From: CAZKCI01 sp964551475
GTDB taxonomy: Bacteria > Auribacterota > Erginobacteria > Erginobacterales > CAZKCI01
NCBI GenBank assembly: GCA_964551475.1
Contig: CAZKCI010000076.1
Span: 1 to 60,967 of the forward strand
Direction of reading: 5' to 3'
Length of the DNA stretch: 60,967 bases
The translations under genes and the position numbers were made by a program. The notes under the pieces are model-generated. The model was given only the letters and a program-made list of their open reading frames with translations. It was not told the origin of the DNA and made no database searches. Position 1 is the stretch's first letter; each line of letters starts with the position of its first letter. Positions 32,995-41,365 of the stretch are shown piece after piece.

Positions 32995-34353
32995 TTACTC
33001 CTTGATCACCGGCACTTCCTTCAGGGCGTCCTCGATCATCTGCTGGGGGTAGGCGAAGTCCTCGAGCTTGTCGTCGAGATAGGCCTCGTAGGCGGCGAGA
33101 TCGAAGTGGCCGTGGCCGGAGAAACCGATCACGATGCACTTCTCCTCCCCGGTGGCGCGGCATTTCTTCGCCTCCTCGATCCCGCACTTGATGGCATGGG
33201 CGGTCTCGGGAGCGGGCAGGATCCCCTCGGTCCGGGCGAAGGTGACGGCGGCCTCGAAGACCTCGTTCTGGAAATAGGAGCGGGCGCTCAATACCCCCTT
33301 GTTCACGAGCAGGCTGAGCAAGGGCGCGGCGCCGTGGTAGCGCAGGCCGCCGGCGTGGATCGAGGGGGGGATGAAGGAGTGGCCAAGCGTGTACATCTTG
33401 ATGAGGGGCGTCATCTTGGCCACGTCGCCGAAATCGTAGCGGTAGGGTCCCCGGGTGAGCGTGGGGCAGGAGGCGGGCTCCACACCGATCAGCTCGACCT
33501 TGTTCCCCTTGAGCTTGTCGGCGACGAAGGGGAAGACCAGTCCGGCGAAGTTGGACCCGCCGCCCACGCAGCCGGTGATGATGTCCGGCTTCTCCCCGGC
33601 GAGTTCGAGCTGTTTCTGGAGCTCCAGGCCGATCACGGTCTGGTGAAGAAGGACATGGTTCAGGACCGACCCCAGCGAGTATTTGGCGTCATCATGAGTG
33701 GCCGCGTCCTCCACCGCTTCCGAGATGGCCAGGCCCAGCGACCCCGGGCAGTTCGGGTCGGCCTCCAGCATCTTCCGCCCGGCGTTGGTCAGGGGCGAGG
33801 GGGAGGGATGCACCGTCGCCTTCCAGGTCCGCATCATCGACTTGCGATAGGGCTTCTGCTCGTAGCTGACCTTGACCATGTAGACCGTGCACTCCATGCC
33901 GAAATGACAGGTGGCGAAGGCGAGGGCCGACCCCCATTGCCCGGCGCCGGTCTCGGTCACCAGCCGCTTCACCCCTTCCTTCTTGTTGTAGTAGGCCTGG
34001 GCGACGGCGGTGTTGGGCTTGTGGGATCCGGCGGGGGAGACCGACTCGTTTTTGAAGTAGATCCGGGCCGGGGTCTTGAGCTCTTTCTCCAGGTTGAAGG
34101 CCCGGTGGAGGGGGCTCGGCCGCCAGAGCTTGTAGACCCGCATGATCTCGTCCGGGATCTCGATCCAGCGCTCCTGGGATACCTCCTGCTTGATCAGCTC
34201 CATGGGGAAGATGGGAGCAAGGTCCTGCGGTCCGATCGGCTTGCCCGTCCCCGGGTGGATCGGGGGCGAGAGCGGGGCGGGAAGGTCGGGCTGGACGTTG
34301 TACCAGGCTTGCGGGATCTCCCGCTCGCTCAGAACGATCCTGTACTTTTTCAT
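32995..34353 (-). CDS. trpB2: Tryptophan synthase beta-like TrpB2
   Basis: 452 aa, the length of TrpB2 rather than TrpB1 (about 400). PLP lysine in GSHKPNTAVAQAYYNKK, ETGAGQWGSALA (TrpB2 has Trp where TrpB1 has His), CVGGGSNFAGL phosphate cup, GEEKCIVIGFSGHGHFD at the end. Catalyses indole plus serine to tryptophan without TrpA; its exact role in many bacteria is unsettled. ATG follows GAAGGAGACACGC. No other trp gene is in the window. Its position before iorA may tie it to indole or tryptophan recycling in the aromatic pathway. Confidence 0.93.
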   Translation of the reverse strand: MKKYRIVLSEREIPQAWYNVQPDLPAPLSPPIHPGTGKPIGPQDLAPIFPMELIKQEVSQERWIEIPDEIMRVYKLWRPSPLHRAFNLEKELKTPARIYFKNESVSPAGSHKPNTAVAQAYYNKKEGVKRLVTETGAGQWGSALAFATCHFGMECTVYMVKVSYEQKPYRKSMMRTWKATVHPSPSPLTNAGRKMLEADPNCPGSLGLAISEAVEDAATHDDAKYSLGSVLNHVLLHQTVIGLELQKQLELAGEKPDIITGCVGGGSNFAGLVFPFVADKLKGNKVELIGVEPASCPTLTRGPYRYDFGDVAKMTPLIKMYTLGHSFIPPSIHAGGLRYHGAAPLLSLLVNKGVLSARSYFQNEVFEAAVTFARTEGILPAPETAHAIKCGIEEAKKCRATGEEKCIVIGFSGHGHFDLAAYEAYLDDKLEDFAYPQQMIEDALKEVPVIKE

Positions 34354-34699
34354 GCGTGTCTCCTTCGGAGCCTCCCGGCTCCCTGACGAATTTATTTAAC
34401 TACGAATTTCGCGAATTACGCGAATTTAGCTCGGCTGGGTCGGCAATCGATGTCCGTGGATTGCAGGTTCATTGAGAACAAACCAAAATTATACGCGAAG
34501 ATTTGTGGATGTCTCTTGCCGGCCAATTGTATTCTAATTCGCGAAATTCGCGCAATTCGTAGTTATAAAAAGCGAGCCAAAGCCAGGCTTATTCGCGTAG
34601 ATTCGCGAGATTCGTGGTTATCTTTAGTCGGGCCAAAGCCGAGTTTGAATCCGTGCAAATTCGTGTCAATTCGTGGATGTCGGTTGCCGGGCCTGCGGT
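34354..34699. repeat. W4 word arrays (AATTCGCGAATTACGCG) filling the trpB2-ade gap
   Basis: Three blocks: 34395-34430 (CTACGAATTTCGCGAATTAC), 34530-34565 (TAATTCGCGAAATTCGCGCA) and 34590-34690 (ATTCGCGTAGATTCGCGAG, then TTCGTGTCAATTCGTGG). Short GC stretches (GAGCCAAAGCC, GGGCCAAAGCC) separate them. The last block ends about 10 nt from the adenine deaminase stop. No gene is present; the trpB2 promoter must be within. Confidence 0.85.
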
Positions 34700-36415
34700 T
34701 CAGTCGACGAAGATGTCCACGATCTTGAACTGGCCCACGTCCACGAGCCCCCGGTCCGTGAGCTTCAGCTTGGGGATGACCGGGAGGGCGAGGAAGGAGA
34801 GGGCCATGAAGGGCTCGCGGGGGGTCGCGCCCAGCTCATGGGCCAGGGCGGTGATCCGGTCGAGCTCCTCGCGCACCTTTTCCAGCGGCTGGTCGCTCAT
34901 CAGGCCGGCGATGGGCAGGGGGAGCTGTCCGACCAGCTTCCCGTCCACCACCACCGTGAAGCCGCCCTGGATCTTGCGGATCTTCACCACCGCCTCCAGC
35001 ATGTCGGCGTCGTTCGTCCCCACCACGATGATGTTGTGGGAGTCGTGGGCGACCGAAGAGGCGATCGCCCCCCGCTTCAGGCCGAAGCCGCTGACCAGCC
35101 CGCGGCCGAGGTTCGCGGAGGCGAGATGGCGCTCGACCACCGCGAGCTTGAGAATGTCCCGCGCGGGGTCGGCGACGACGTTGCCGTCCCGCACCGTCGG
35201 CTCGACGATCATCTCGTCGGTGATGATCTGGTCCGGGATCAGCCGCATCACCCGGGCCCGGCGGCCGCGAGCCGGGATCCGGAAGTACTCCTCCTTCAGC
35301 CACTGGATGTTGATCGACCCCCTGAGGACGTCCTTGCGCCCCGCCTCGGGCGACTCCCTGGTCATCCGGCCGGCCCGCGCCACCAACTGGCCGCTCTTGT
35401 ACACGTCGAGGACCCGGCAGTCGCGGAGATTGTCCAGCACCGCGAGATCGGCGATGTAGCCGGGGGCGACCGCTCCCCGGTCCCTCAGGTGAAAATACTG
35501 GGCGGGGTTGATGGTCGCCATCCGGATCGCCGAAACCGGATCGAGGCCGGCCCGGATGGCCTTGGCGATCATGAAGTCGATATGTCCCTCCGTGAGCAGG
35601 ACAGCGGGGTTGCGATCGTCGGAGCAGAGGAGACAGCGGGAGAGTGTGGCCGGGTTGACCGCGGGGAGGAGCTCCAGGAGATTCTTGGCCGTCCCGCCTT
35701 CGCGAATCATGATCGCCATCCCGAGCCGGATCTTCTCCCGCGCCTCGTCGGCGGTGGTGCACTCGTGGTCGGACCTGATCCCCATCGCCACGTAGCCGTT
35801 CAAGGCCCGGCCGGAGAGGCCGGGAGCGTGGCCGTCGATCACCTGCCCCTGGAAGAGCTTGAGCTTGTCCATCACTTCCGGGTCGCAGGAGAGGACGCCG
35901 GGGAAGTTCATCATCTCGCCCAGTCCCAGGATCCACTCCTGGCCGATGTAGGGGAAAAGGTCGATCGCGCGGAGCTCCGAGCCCGAGGTCTCCAGGTTGC
36001 TCGAGGGAACGCAGGAGGAGAGCATGACGTAGACGTTCAGGAACTGGTACTTGCTCGTCTTGAGCATGAACTTGATCCCGTCCAGGCCCATGACATTGGC
36101 GATCTCGTGGGGGTCGATGACCACGGTGGTGGTCCCCCGGGGGACCACGGCGCGGGCATACTCGGGGATGGTGACCATCGAGGACTCGATGTGGACATGG
36201 GAGTCGAAGAAGCCGGGGCAGACCACCCGGCCGGCGACGTCCTCCTCGGTCTTGCCCTTGAACTCGCCCAGGGCGATCACTCGCCCGGAGTCGATCGCCA
36301 CGTCGGCGGGGTAGATCTCCCCGGAGAAGACGTTGACCACATCCCCTCCTTTCAGCACCAGCTCCGGGAGCTCGTCGCCCCGGATAATGGCCATCACTCG
36401 ATCGCAGGGAAGCAT
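34700..36415 (-). CDS. ade: Adenine deaminase
   Basis: 571 aa, standard length. Amidohydrolase fold with two metal sites: VCPGFFDSHVHIESSMVT, LGLGEMMNFPGVL, DGHAPGLSGRALNGY, SDHECTTADEA, CSDDRNP. The C-terminal adenine-deaminase domain is intact (GFGLKRGAIASSVAHDSHNI, VGTNDADM). Converts adenine to hypoxanthine and ammonia. ATG follows CTAGGAGATCCTC. Purine salvage or catabolism; an SsnA-type deaminase relative lies at 54998. It stands between trpB2 and a small lipoprotein, all same strand. Confidence 0.96.
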   Translation of the reverse strand: MLPCDRVMAIIRGDELPELVLKGGDVVNVFSGEIYPADVAIDSGRVIALGEFKGKTEEDVAGRVVCPGFFDSHVHIESSMVTIPEYARAVVPRGTTTVVIDPHEIANVMGLDGIKFMLKTSKYQFLNVYVMLSSCVPSSNLETSGSELRAIDLFPYIGQEWILGLGEMMNFPGVLSCDPEVMDKLKLFQGQVIDGHAPGLSGRALNGYVAMGIRSDHECTTADEAREKIRLGMAIMIREGGTAKNLLELLPAVNPATLSRCLLCSDDRNPAVLLTEGHIDFMIAKAIRAGLDPVSAIRMATINPAQYFHLRDRGAVAPGYIADLAVLDNLRDCRVLDVYKSGQLVARAGRMTRESPEAGRKDVLRGSINIQWLKEEYFRIPARGRRARVMRLIPDQIITDEMIVEPTVRDGNVVADPARDILKLAVVERHLASANLGRGLVSGFGLKRGAIASSVAHDSHNIIVVGTNDADMLEAVVKIRKIQGGFTVVVDGKLVGQLPLPIAGLMSDQPLEKVREELDRITALAHELGATPREPFMALSFLALPVIPKLKLTDRGLVDVGQFKIVDIFVD

Positions 36416-36490
36416 GAGGATCTCCTAGAAAGGCCAATTGGAATGCATAAGCATAGTGGAATTCGGGAAAGATGGAAATATGGAAATGCA

Positions 36491-36602
36491 GGTTCAAAGG
36501 GCAGGTTCAACGGTTCAAGGGTTCAACGGTTGGAAAACCAAGCCAATCATTAACCCCTGAACCCCTGAACCGTGAACCGCTGAACCGTGAACCGCTGAAC
36601 CT
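36491..36602. repeat. W3 inverted word array
   Basis: Left arm AGGTTCAACGGTTCAAGGG (36491-36531), right arm CCCCTGAACCGTGAACCGC words (36552-36602), about 8 nt from the stop of the lipoprotein gene. Confidence 0.85.
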
Positions 36603-36609
36603 CGTAGCG

Positions 36610-37311
36610 TTATTCTACGGAAATAATCTTCCACTCCCCCTCCTCCTTCTCCAGGAGGAGGACGACGGACTCCTCGATCGCGACCTCCCCTCCCCCCTCT
36701 CTCCGCGCGATGAGGACGAGCGGGAAGGAAGCCTCGCCGATGGTCTCCGTTGCCGCCGGATCGTCTACGAACTGAGCCTCCACTCCGACCGGGGCCGCCC
36801 GGCTCCGCCGCCCGGAAGAGGCGGGGGCGGCGGCGGACGGACCGGATGGAATAAGAACGGAAAAGGGCGAGGGAGACCGGGCGGCGATCAGGTATGGCCG
36901 ATCGAACGTCCGCCCTCCCCCGGGGCCGTTCAGCCAGTCGAACTCCGACTGGCGAATCCAGGGCGAAGCTTCCTTCCTCACCACCAGGAGACGAATCCCG
37001 GAGGCGGCGGCCTGGAGGGCGGAATAAGGCCGGAAGAGTTCGCGCTCGGTCTTCTCCCTGAACCAGTCGCGATCATGCTCACCGTAGTGAAAGTCAGCCG
37101 AGAGCAGGGCGGCCAGCCCCTCCCCGTCCCGCGCTTTCAGCGCGGACAGGTAATCCTCGACCAGGAAGAGGATCTCCATGGTCTCCAGAAGATTCGTCCG
37201 CTGAGGCGCGGATAGCTCCGGGCCGACGGTTTCGAAAAATTCCCGGACGGTGGGTGGCGAGGCGCAGCCGGCGAGGAGCGCAAGCAAGATAGCGAGGCGA
37301 TAGACGGGCAT
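36610..37311 (-). CDS. Lipoprotein of unknown function, NTF2/SnoaL-like segment
   Basis: 233 aa. Signal and lipobox RLAILLALLAGC (Cys 16). Residues 45-95 (MEILFLVEDYLSALKARDGEGLAALLSADFHY) resemble the first helices of NTF2/SnoaL-like folds, often seen in small envelope or sensor proteins. A low-complexity Ser/Pro/Ala linker follows (about 145-175), then a beta-rich tail ending GEWKIISVE, also NTF2-like. I do not recognise a specific family. It diverges from the secretin-like gene at 37767. Confidence 0.75.
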   Translation of the reverse strand: MPVYRLAILLALLAGCASPPTVREFFETVGPELSAPQRTNLLETMEILFLVEDYLSALKARDGEGLAALLSADFHYGEHDRDWFREKTERELFRPYSALQAAASGIRLLVVRKEASPWIRQSEFDWLNGPGGGRTFDRPYLIAARSPSPFSVLIPSGPSAAAPASSGRRSRAAPVGVEAQFVDDPAATETIGEASFPLVLIARREGGGEVAIEESVVLLLEKEEGEWKIISVE

Positions 37312-37698
37312 GGAACGATCATCCTAGAAGAGGTTCAGCGGTTCACGGTTCAGCGGTTCACGGTTCAGCGGTTCACGGTTCAGCGGTTCACGGTTCAAGG
37401 GTTCAACGGTTTAAAAGGCTCAACCCACGATTACCGGCCAGGATGGCGGTAGCCGCAGGCTTTAGCCTGCGTTTTACACGGGTCCTTGAGGCCGCGGCTA
37501 CGAGCGCGGCGGGCATGAACGCAGCCTAAAGGCTGCGGCTACCTATCCTAATCCCAGTCTACCCACAGTATCATGTGCTGAACCGTTAAAAATGAACACA
37601 ACCGTGAACGTTGAACCGTGAACCGCTGAACCGTGAACCCTTGAACCGTGAACCGTTGTACCCTTGAACCATTTTCCCCCGGTTCCGCGGAAAAAGTA
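37312..37698. repeat. Nested inverted repeats: P1 pair inside W3 arms
   Basis: Left W3 arm 37332-37411 (GGTTCAGCGGTTCACGG words, 16-nt period, at least four copies), right W3 arm 37578-37670 (CCGTGAACCGCTGAACC words). Between them a P1 pair faces itself: GGTAGCCGCAGGCTTTAGCC at 37448-37473 against its inverse at 37517-37543. The whole forms concentric inverted repeats over 340 bp between two divergent genes. Confidence 0.9.
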
Positions 37699-37728
37699 TT
37701 GTCGATCGGAGGGCGTCTGTCTTATGAT
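37699..37728 (+). promoter_or_regulatory. Sigma-70-type promoter for the secretin-like gene
   Basis: TTGTCG (37699-37704), 18-nt spacer, TATGAT (37723-37728), 38 nt before the ATG at 37767. Match to consensus judged by eye. Confidence 0.5.
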
Positions 37729-37766
37729 ACCTTATCCATCCAGCCAACGCTTGACAAGGAGGAAGC

Positions 37767-38642
37767 ATGAACCGAACTCTGGCCATCGCGGCGATCGCCG
37801 CGGCCCTCCTCGCCCCGAGGGCGACGACGGCGGCGGAAGCCAAACCCGTTCCCCTGCTCTTCGAACAGCGGATCGTCACCATCGACCTGAAACCGGATTT
37901 CCGCGACGGCATCCAGTGGGACCTGCTCCAGCTCTACCTGAAGGACCAGGAGTCCACCACCGGCGCCTTCCCCGCCTCCGACCGGGCGCGCTACCGCCTC
38001 GATTTCAAGCCGATGGCGAAAAGCGTGCCTCCGGACAAACAGAGAAACATCGATTTCGAGACCGTGGAGCAGACCCGGGTCGACCAATTCCGTTTCCCTC
38101 CGATCTGGGAAGACACCCGGAACCTCAAGACGGTGCCGGAGGATCTTCACTTCGGGACCCTGCGGCTCGACCAGTTCAAGCCGCTGATGGATTTCCTGCG
38201 CACCCAGGGCGAAGCCCGGGTCTTCTTCCAGCGCAAGTGGCTCACCCAGAGCGGCGAGCAGTCCTCGATCTCCTCTCTCCCGGAGGCCTCGACCGGGGTG
38301 GCCACCGCGAAAACGGGCGGCGCGATGGAGGGGGATTTCTGGGAAGGCTCCCGCTGCACGCTCAAGCCCGAGGTGCTGGAGAGCAACCAGATCGCCTTCC
38401 ATCTCGACTCGGAGGCGGCGGTCTATTTCTACGGCGATCCGGCCCGGAATCCGGGCGCGCCGGTGGTGGACTTCGGCGGGACCCCGAAGGCGAAAGTCTG
38501 GCGTCTCTTCCGCCTGAACACCCGGGGGGTCGTGGAGAGCGGCCAGACCGCGTTCTTCGAGGACATCCGGGAAGGCCAGGGCGTGATCGTTTTCCTCACG
38601 CCGTATATCCTGGAGGAGCACCGCAAAATGCTGAGGGAATAG
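37767..38642 (+). CDS. Secreted secretin-domain-like orphan protein
   Basis: 291 aa with a signal peptide (NRTLAIAAIAAALLAPRATTA) and strong ribosome site (AAGGAGGAAGC). Three segments read like the core of GspD/PilQ secretins: PVPLLFEQRIVTIDLKPDFRDGIQW (secretin LIEARIVEV..LGIQW), LHFGTLRLDQFKPLMDFLRTQGEARVF (..L..LL..L...G.akil) and the ending GQGVIVFLTPYIL (ELLIFLTPRI). The gate loop and the GG.. lip region are missing, and there are no N0/N1 domains, so it is unlikely to form a pore. No secretion genes are adjacent. Homology is inferred by pattern only. Confidence 0.6.
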   Translation: MNRTLAIAAIAAALLAPRATTAAEAKPVPLLFEQRIVTIDLKPDFRDGIQWDLLQLYLKDQESTTGAFPASDRARYRLDFKPMAKSVPPDKQRNIDFETVEQTRVDQFRFPPIWEDTRNLKTVPEDLHFGTLRLDQFKPLMDFLRTQGEARVFFQRKWLTQSGEQSSISSLPEASTGVATAKTGGAMEGDFWEGSRCTLKPEVLESNQIAFHLDSEAAVYFYGDPARNPGAPVVDFGGTPKAKVWRLFRLNTRGVVESGQTAFFEDIREGQGVIVFLTPYILEEHRKMLRE

Positions 38643-38756
38643 GTTAGGGTAAAGTTATTGGTCTGGTAAATGGGCTAGGGTTAGGTGCGGCTTGGCCGGC
38701 CAGGCTACACCTAACCCTTACCCATCGACCAAACCAATATCCTAACCCTAACCTTC
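38641..38756. repeat. Long inverted word-array W1 after the secretin-like gene
   Basis: Arms 38641-38698 and 38699-38756 are complementary at most positions (AGGTTAGGGTA..., GGTCTGGTAAATGGGCTAG..., GGTGCGGCTTGGCCGG). Starts inside the stop codon TAG of the preceding gene. Almost no loop, so a near-perfect 55-bp stem could form. Confidence 0.9.
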
Positions 38757-38819
38757 TTTGGACGTTGGCAGCCCACTAGCGCAGGTGATCCCAGAACCAA
38801 CCGAGAACCCGAGGTAATC

Positions 38820-40139
38820 ATGGCTACGATCTATCCTTTCCGGGGCATCCGCTACGACCCCCAGGTGGTGGGCGACATCGCCCAAGTGGTGGCCCAGCCC
38901 TACGACAAGATCGACAAGCGTCTGCGCGAGATTTACCACCGGCGACACCCCAAGAACATCGTCCGGATCATCAAGGGGGAAACCTTCCCCGATGATACGC
39001 CCGAGAACAGCGTCTACACCCGGGCGCGGGATTGCTTCCGCCAGTGGCTGGCCGAGGGCACGCTCCGCCAGGACGCCGTCCCCGCCCTCTATGTCTATGA
39101 CGAGACCTATCCCCTCCCCTCCGGCTGTCCGAAAACCCGCCGGGGGATGATCGCGGTGGCCGAGCTGGAGGAGTTCAGCAAGGGCGGAATCATCCCTCAC
39201 GAGCGGACACTGGCCGGCCCCAAGGCCGACCGCCTGAACCTGACCCGGGCCGCCGCCGGCCAGTTCGGCCAGATCTTCATGCTCTACCCCGATCCGAAGA
39301 ACCGGATCAACACCCTCCTCGGTCTGGGCGCCCAAGGCCAACCGGTCTTCGACTTCCGGGACGACTCCGACGGGGCGGAGATCTCCCATCGCCTCTGGAT
39401 CGTCACCCGCCCCCAGATTGTGGCGGCGGTGGCGGAGGAGATGAAGCCGAAACCCCTCTTCATCGCCGACGGCCATCACCGCTATGAGACCGCGCTCAAC
39501 TACCGCAACGAGATGCGCGCGGCCGGGCGCCAATGCGCGCCGGGGAGCGAAAACTTCAACAACTCGATGATGACCTTCGTCAACTTCGACGACGAGGGGC
39601 TGACCATCCTCCCCACCCACCGGATGGTCTTCGGCCTCGCTTCCCCGGACTGGGCCGGACTGGTCCGCCGTCTGGGCGAGAACTTTACTCTCCGGGAAAT
39701 CCCCTCACTCGCCGCCCTCCTGGCGGAGCTGGATAAAGGCAAGGACCGCCATGTCTTCGGCTTCCAGGGGGACGGCAAGTTCCGTCTCCTCACCCTTAAG
39801 GACGACCGGAAACCGGAAAAGATCGTCCCCGGCGCTTTTTCCCCGGCCTGGAAGAACCTCGACGTCTCCATCCTGCACACGCTCATACTCGACTCGCTCC
39901 TCGGGATCGACGCCGCCAAGCTCGAGGCCCAGACCAACGTCCGCTACTACCGCTCGGCCGCCCAGGCGTCCGCCGCGGTGGAGAAGGGAGAGGGGCAGAT
40001 GGTCTTCTACCTGAACCCGACCCGGGCCGCGCAGGTCAAGGAAGTGGCCGGCCAGGGGGAGAAGATGCCCCAGAAGTCGACCGACTTCTTTCCCAAGATT
40101 CTCTCGGGATTGCTGATCCACAAGTACAATTTGCTGTAA
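38820..40139 (+). CDS. DUF1015 family protein
   Basis: 439 aa, complete family length; ATG follows GAGGTAATC. Markers: YPFRGIRYDP at the start, VAQPYDKID, MIAVAELEEFSKGGIIPHERTLAGPKADRLNLTRA, IADGHHRYETAL (likely active-site region), and MPQKSTDFFPKILSGLLIHKY at the end. Its gene sits directly before serC and serA, an association seen in several phyla. This points to serine or phosphoserine metabolism, possibly the phosphoserine-to-serine step, as no serB is in the window. That role is inference. Confidence 0.9.
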   Translation: MATIYPFRGIRYDPQVVGDIAQVVAQPYDKIDKRLREIYHRRHPKNIVRIIKGETFPDDTPENSVYTRARDCFRQWLAEGTLRQDAVPALYVYDETYPLPSGCPKTRRGMIAVAELEEFSKGGIIPHERTLAGPKADRLNLTRAAAGQFGQIFMLYPDPKNRINTLLGLGAQGQPVFDFRDDSDGAEISHRLWIVTRPQIVAAVAEEMKPKPLFIADGHHRYETALNYRNEMRAAGRQCAPGSENFNNSMMTFVNFDDEGLTILPTHRMVFGLASPDWAGLVRRLGENFTLREIPSLAALLAELDKGKDRHVFGFQGDGKFRLLTLKDDRKPEKIVPGAFSPAWKNLDVSILHTLILDSLLGIDAAKLEAQTNVRYYRSAAQASAAVEKGEGQMVFYLNPTRAAQVKEVAGQGEKMPQKSTDFFPKILSGLLIHKYNLL

Positions 40140-40163
40140 CCCTATAGAACAGGAGGTAGCGCC

Positions 40164-41246
40164 ATGACACAACGTCCCTATAATCTAAATCCCGGCCCCG
40201 CCATCCTGCCCCTGGAGGTCATGGAGCAGGCCCAGAAGGAGCTCCTGAGCTTCAAGGGGAAGGGCCTGTCCATCCTCGAGATCAGCCACCGCTCCAAGGA
40301 CTACGATGCGATCAACATCGAAGCCCAGCAGGACTTGAAGGACCTCTTCGGCCTCCCCGCCGGCTACAAGGCCATCTTCCTGGGCGGCGGCGCCTCCCTC
40401 CAGTTCGGCATGATCCCGATGAATTTCATGGCCGGGGGTTCGGCCGATTATGTGAACACCGGCGAGTGGGCGAAGAAGGCGATGAAGGAGGCCAAGCGCT
40501 TCGGGGTCGTGAACGTGGCCGGCTCCGCCGAGGATAAGAACTTTTCCTACGTCCCCGCCCTCTCCTCGCTCAAGCTTTCCCCCGCTGCGAAGTATGTCCA
40601 CATCACCACCAACGAGACGATCTCCGGGACGCGCTGGAACGCCTTCCCCGAGACCGGTTCGGTCCCGCTCTTCGCCGACATGTCCTCCGAGATCGGCAGC
40701 CGCGTGATCGACTCCAAACGCTTCGCCCTGATCTACGCCGGGGCCCAGAAGAATTTGGGTCCGGCCGGCGTGACGCTGGTGATCATCCGGGAAGACCTGC
40801 TCGCCCGCTGCCCGGACAACATCGTCACCATGCTCAACTATAAGACCCACGTCGAAAATGATTCCCTCTACAACACCCCGCCGGTCTTCGCCATCTACAT
40901 CGTGGGGCTGGTCCTCAAGTGGCTTAAGCAGCAGGGGGGCCTGCAGGGGATTGAGGCGATCAACAACGAGAAGGCCCGCATCCTCTACGAGGTCATCGAC
41001 GCCACCGGCTTCTACCGGGGAACGGCGGCGAAGTCCGACCGCTCGACCATGAACGTCACCTTCCGCCTGAAGACCGAGGAGCTGGAGGCGAAGTTCATCG
41101 AGGAGAGCAAGCAAGCGGGGTTCATCGGCTTGAAAGGCCACCGCTCGGTCGGCGGCTGCCGTGCTTCCATCTACAACGCCTTCCCCCTGGAAGGGGTCAA
41201 GACCCTGGTGGCGTTCATGAAGAAGTTCGAGAGCGCGAATTCGTGA
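40164..41246 (+). CDS. serC: Phosphoserine aminotransferase
   Basis: 360 aa, the standard length of SerC. Opening YNLNPGPAILPLEVMEQ, ISHRSKDYDAI, FLGGGASLQFGMIPMNF, HITTNETISGTRW, PLFADMSSEIGSR and PLP-lysine GAQKNLGPAGVTLV. Ends HRSVGGCRASIYNAFPLEGVKTLVAFM. Converts 3-phosphohydroxypyruvate and glutamate to phosphoserine. ATG follows CAGGAGGTAGCGCC; 24 bp after the DUF1015 gene. Confidence 0.97.
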   Translation: MTQRPYNLNPGPAILPLEVMEQAQKELLSFKGKGLSILEISHRSKDYDAINIEAQQDLKDLFGLPAGYKAIFLGGGASLQFGMIPMNFMAGGSADYVNTGEWAKKAMKEAKRFGVVNVAGSAEDKNFSYVPALSSLKLSPAAKYVHITTNETISGTRWNAFPETGSVPLFADMSSEIGSRVIDSKRFALIYAGAQKNLGPAGVTLVIIREDLLARCPDNIVTMLNYKTHVENDSLYNTPPVFAIYIVGLVLKWLKQQGGLQGIEAINNEKARILYEVIDATGFYRGTAAKSDRSTMNVTFRLKTEELEAKFIEESKQAGFIGLKGHRSVGGCRASIYNAFPLEGVKTLVAFMKKFESANS

Positions 41247-41335
41247 GGCGGCCGGTAGCCGCAGGCTTTAGCCTGCGTCGCCAAGCAAGGCCAGGATTTG
41301 AGATCTGAAATTTGAGATCTGAGATTACTGATAAC
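41247..41335. repeat. P1 palindrome, then W2 and W18 words between serC and serA
   Basis: P1 unit GGTAGCCGCAGGCTTTAGCC (41252-41275), W2 words GATTTGAGATCTGAAATTTG (41292-41322), then GATAACCGATCACTG. Three families in under 90 bp. Confidence 0.8.
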
Positions 41336-41365
41336 CGATCACTGTTTCTTAACTCGGAGGTTCCC

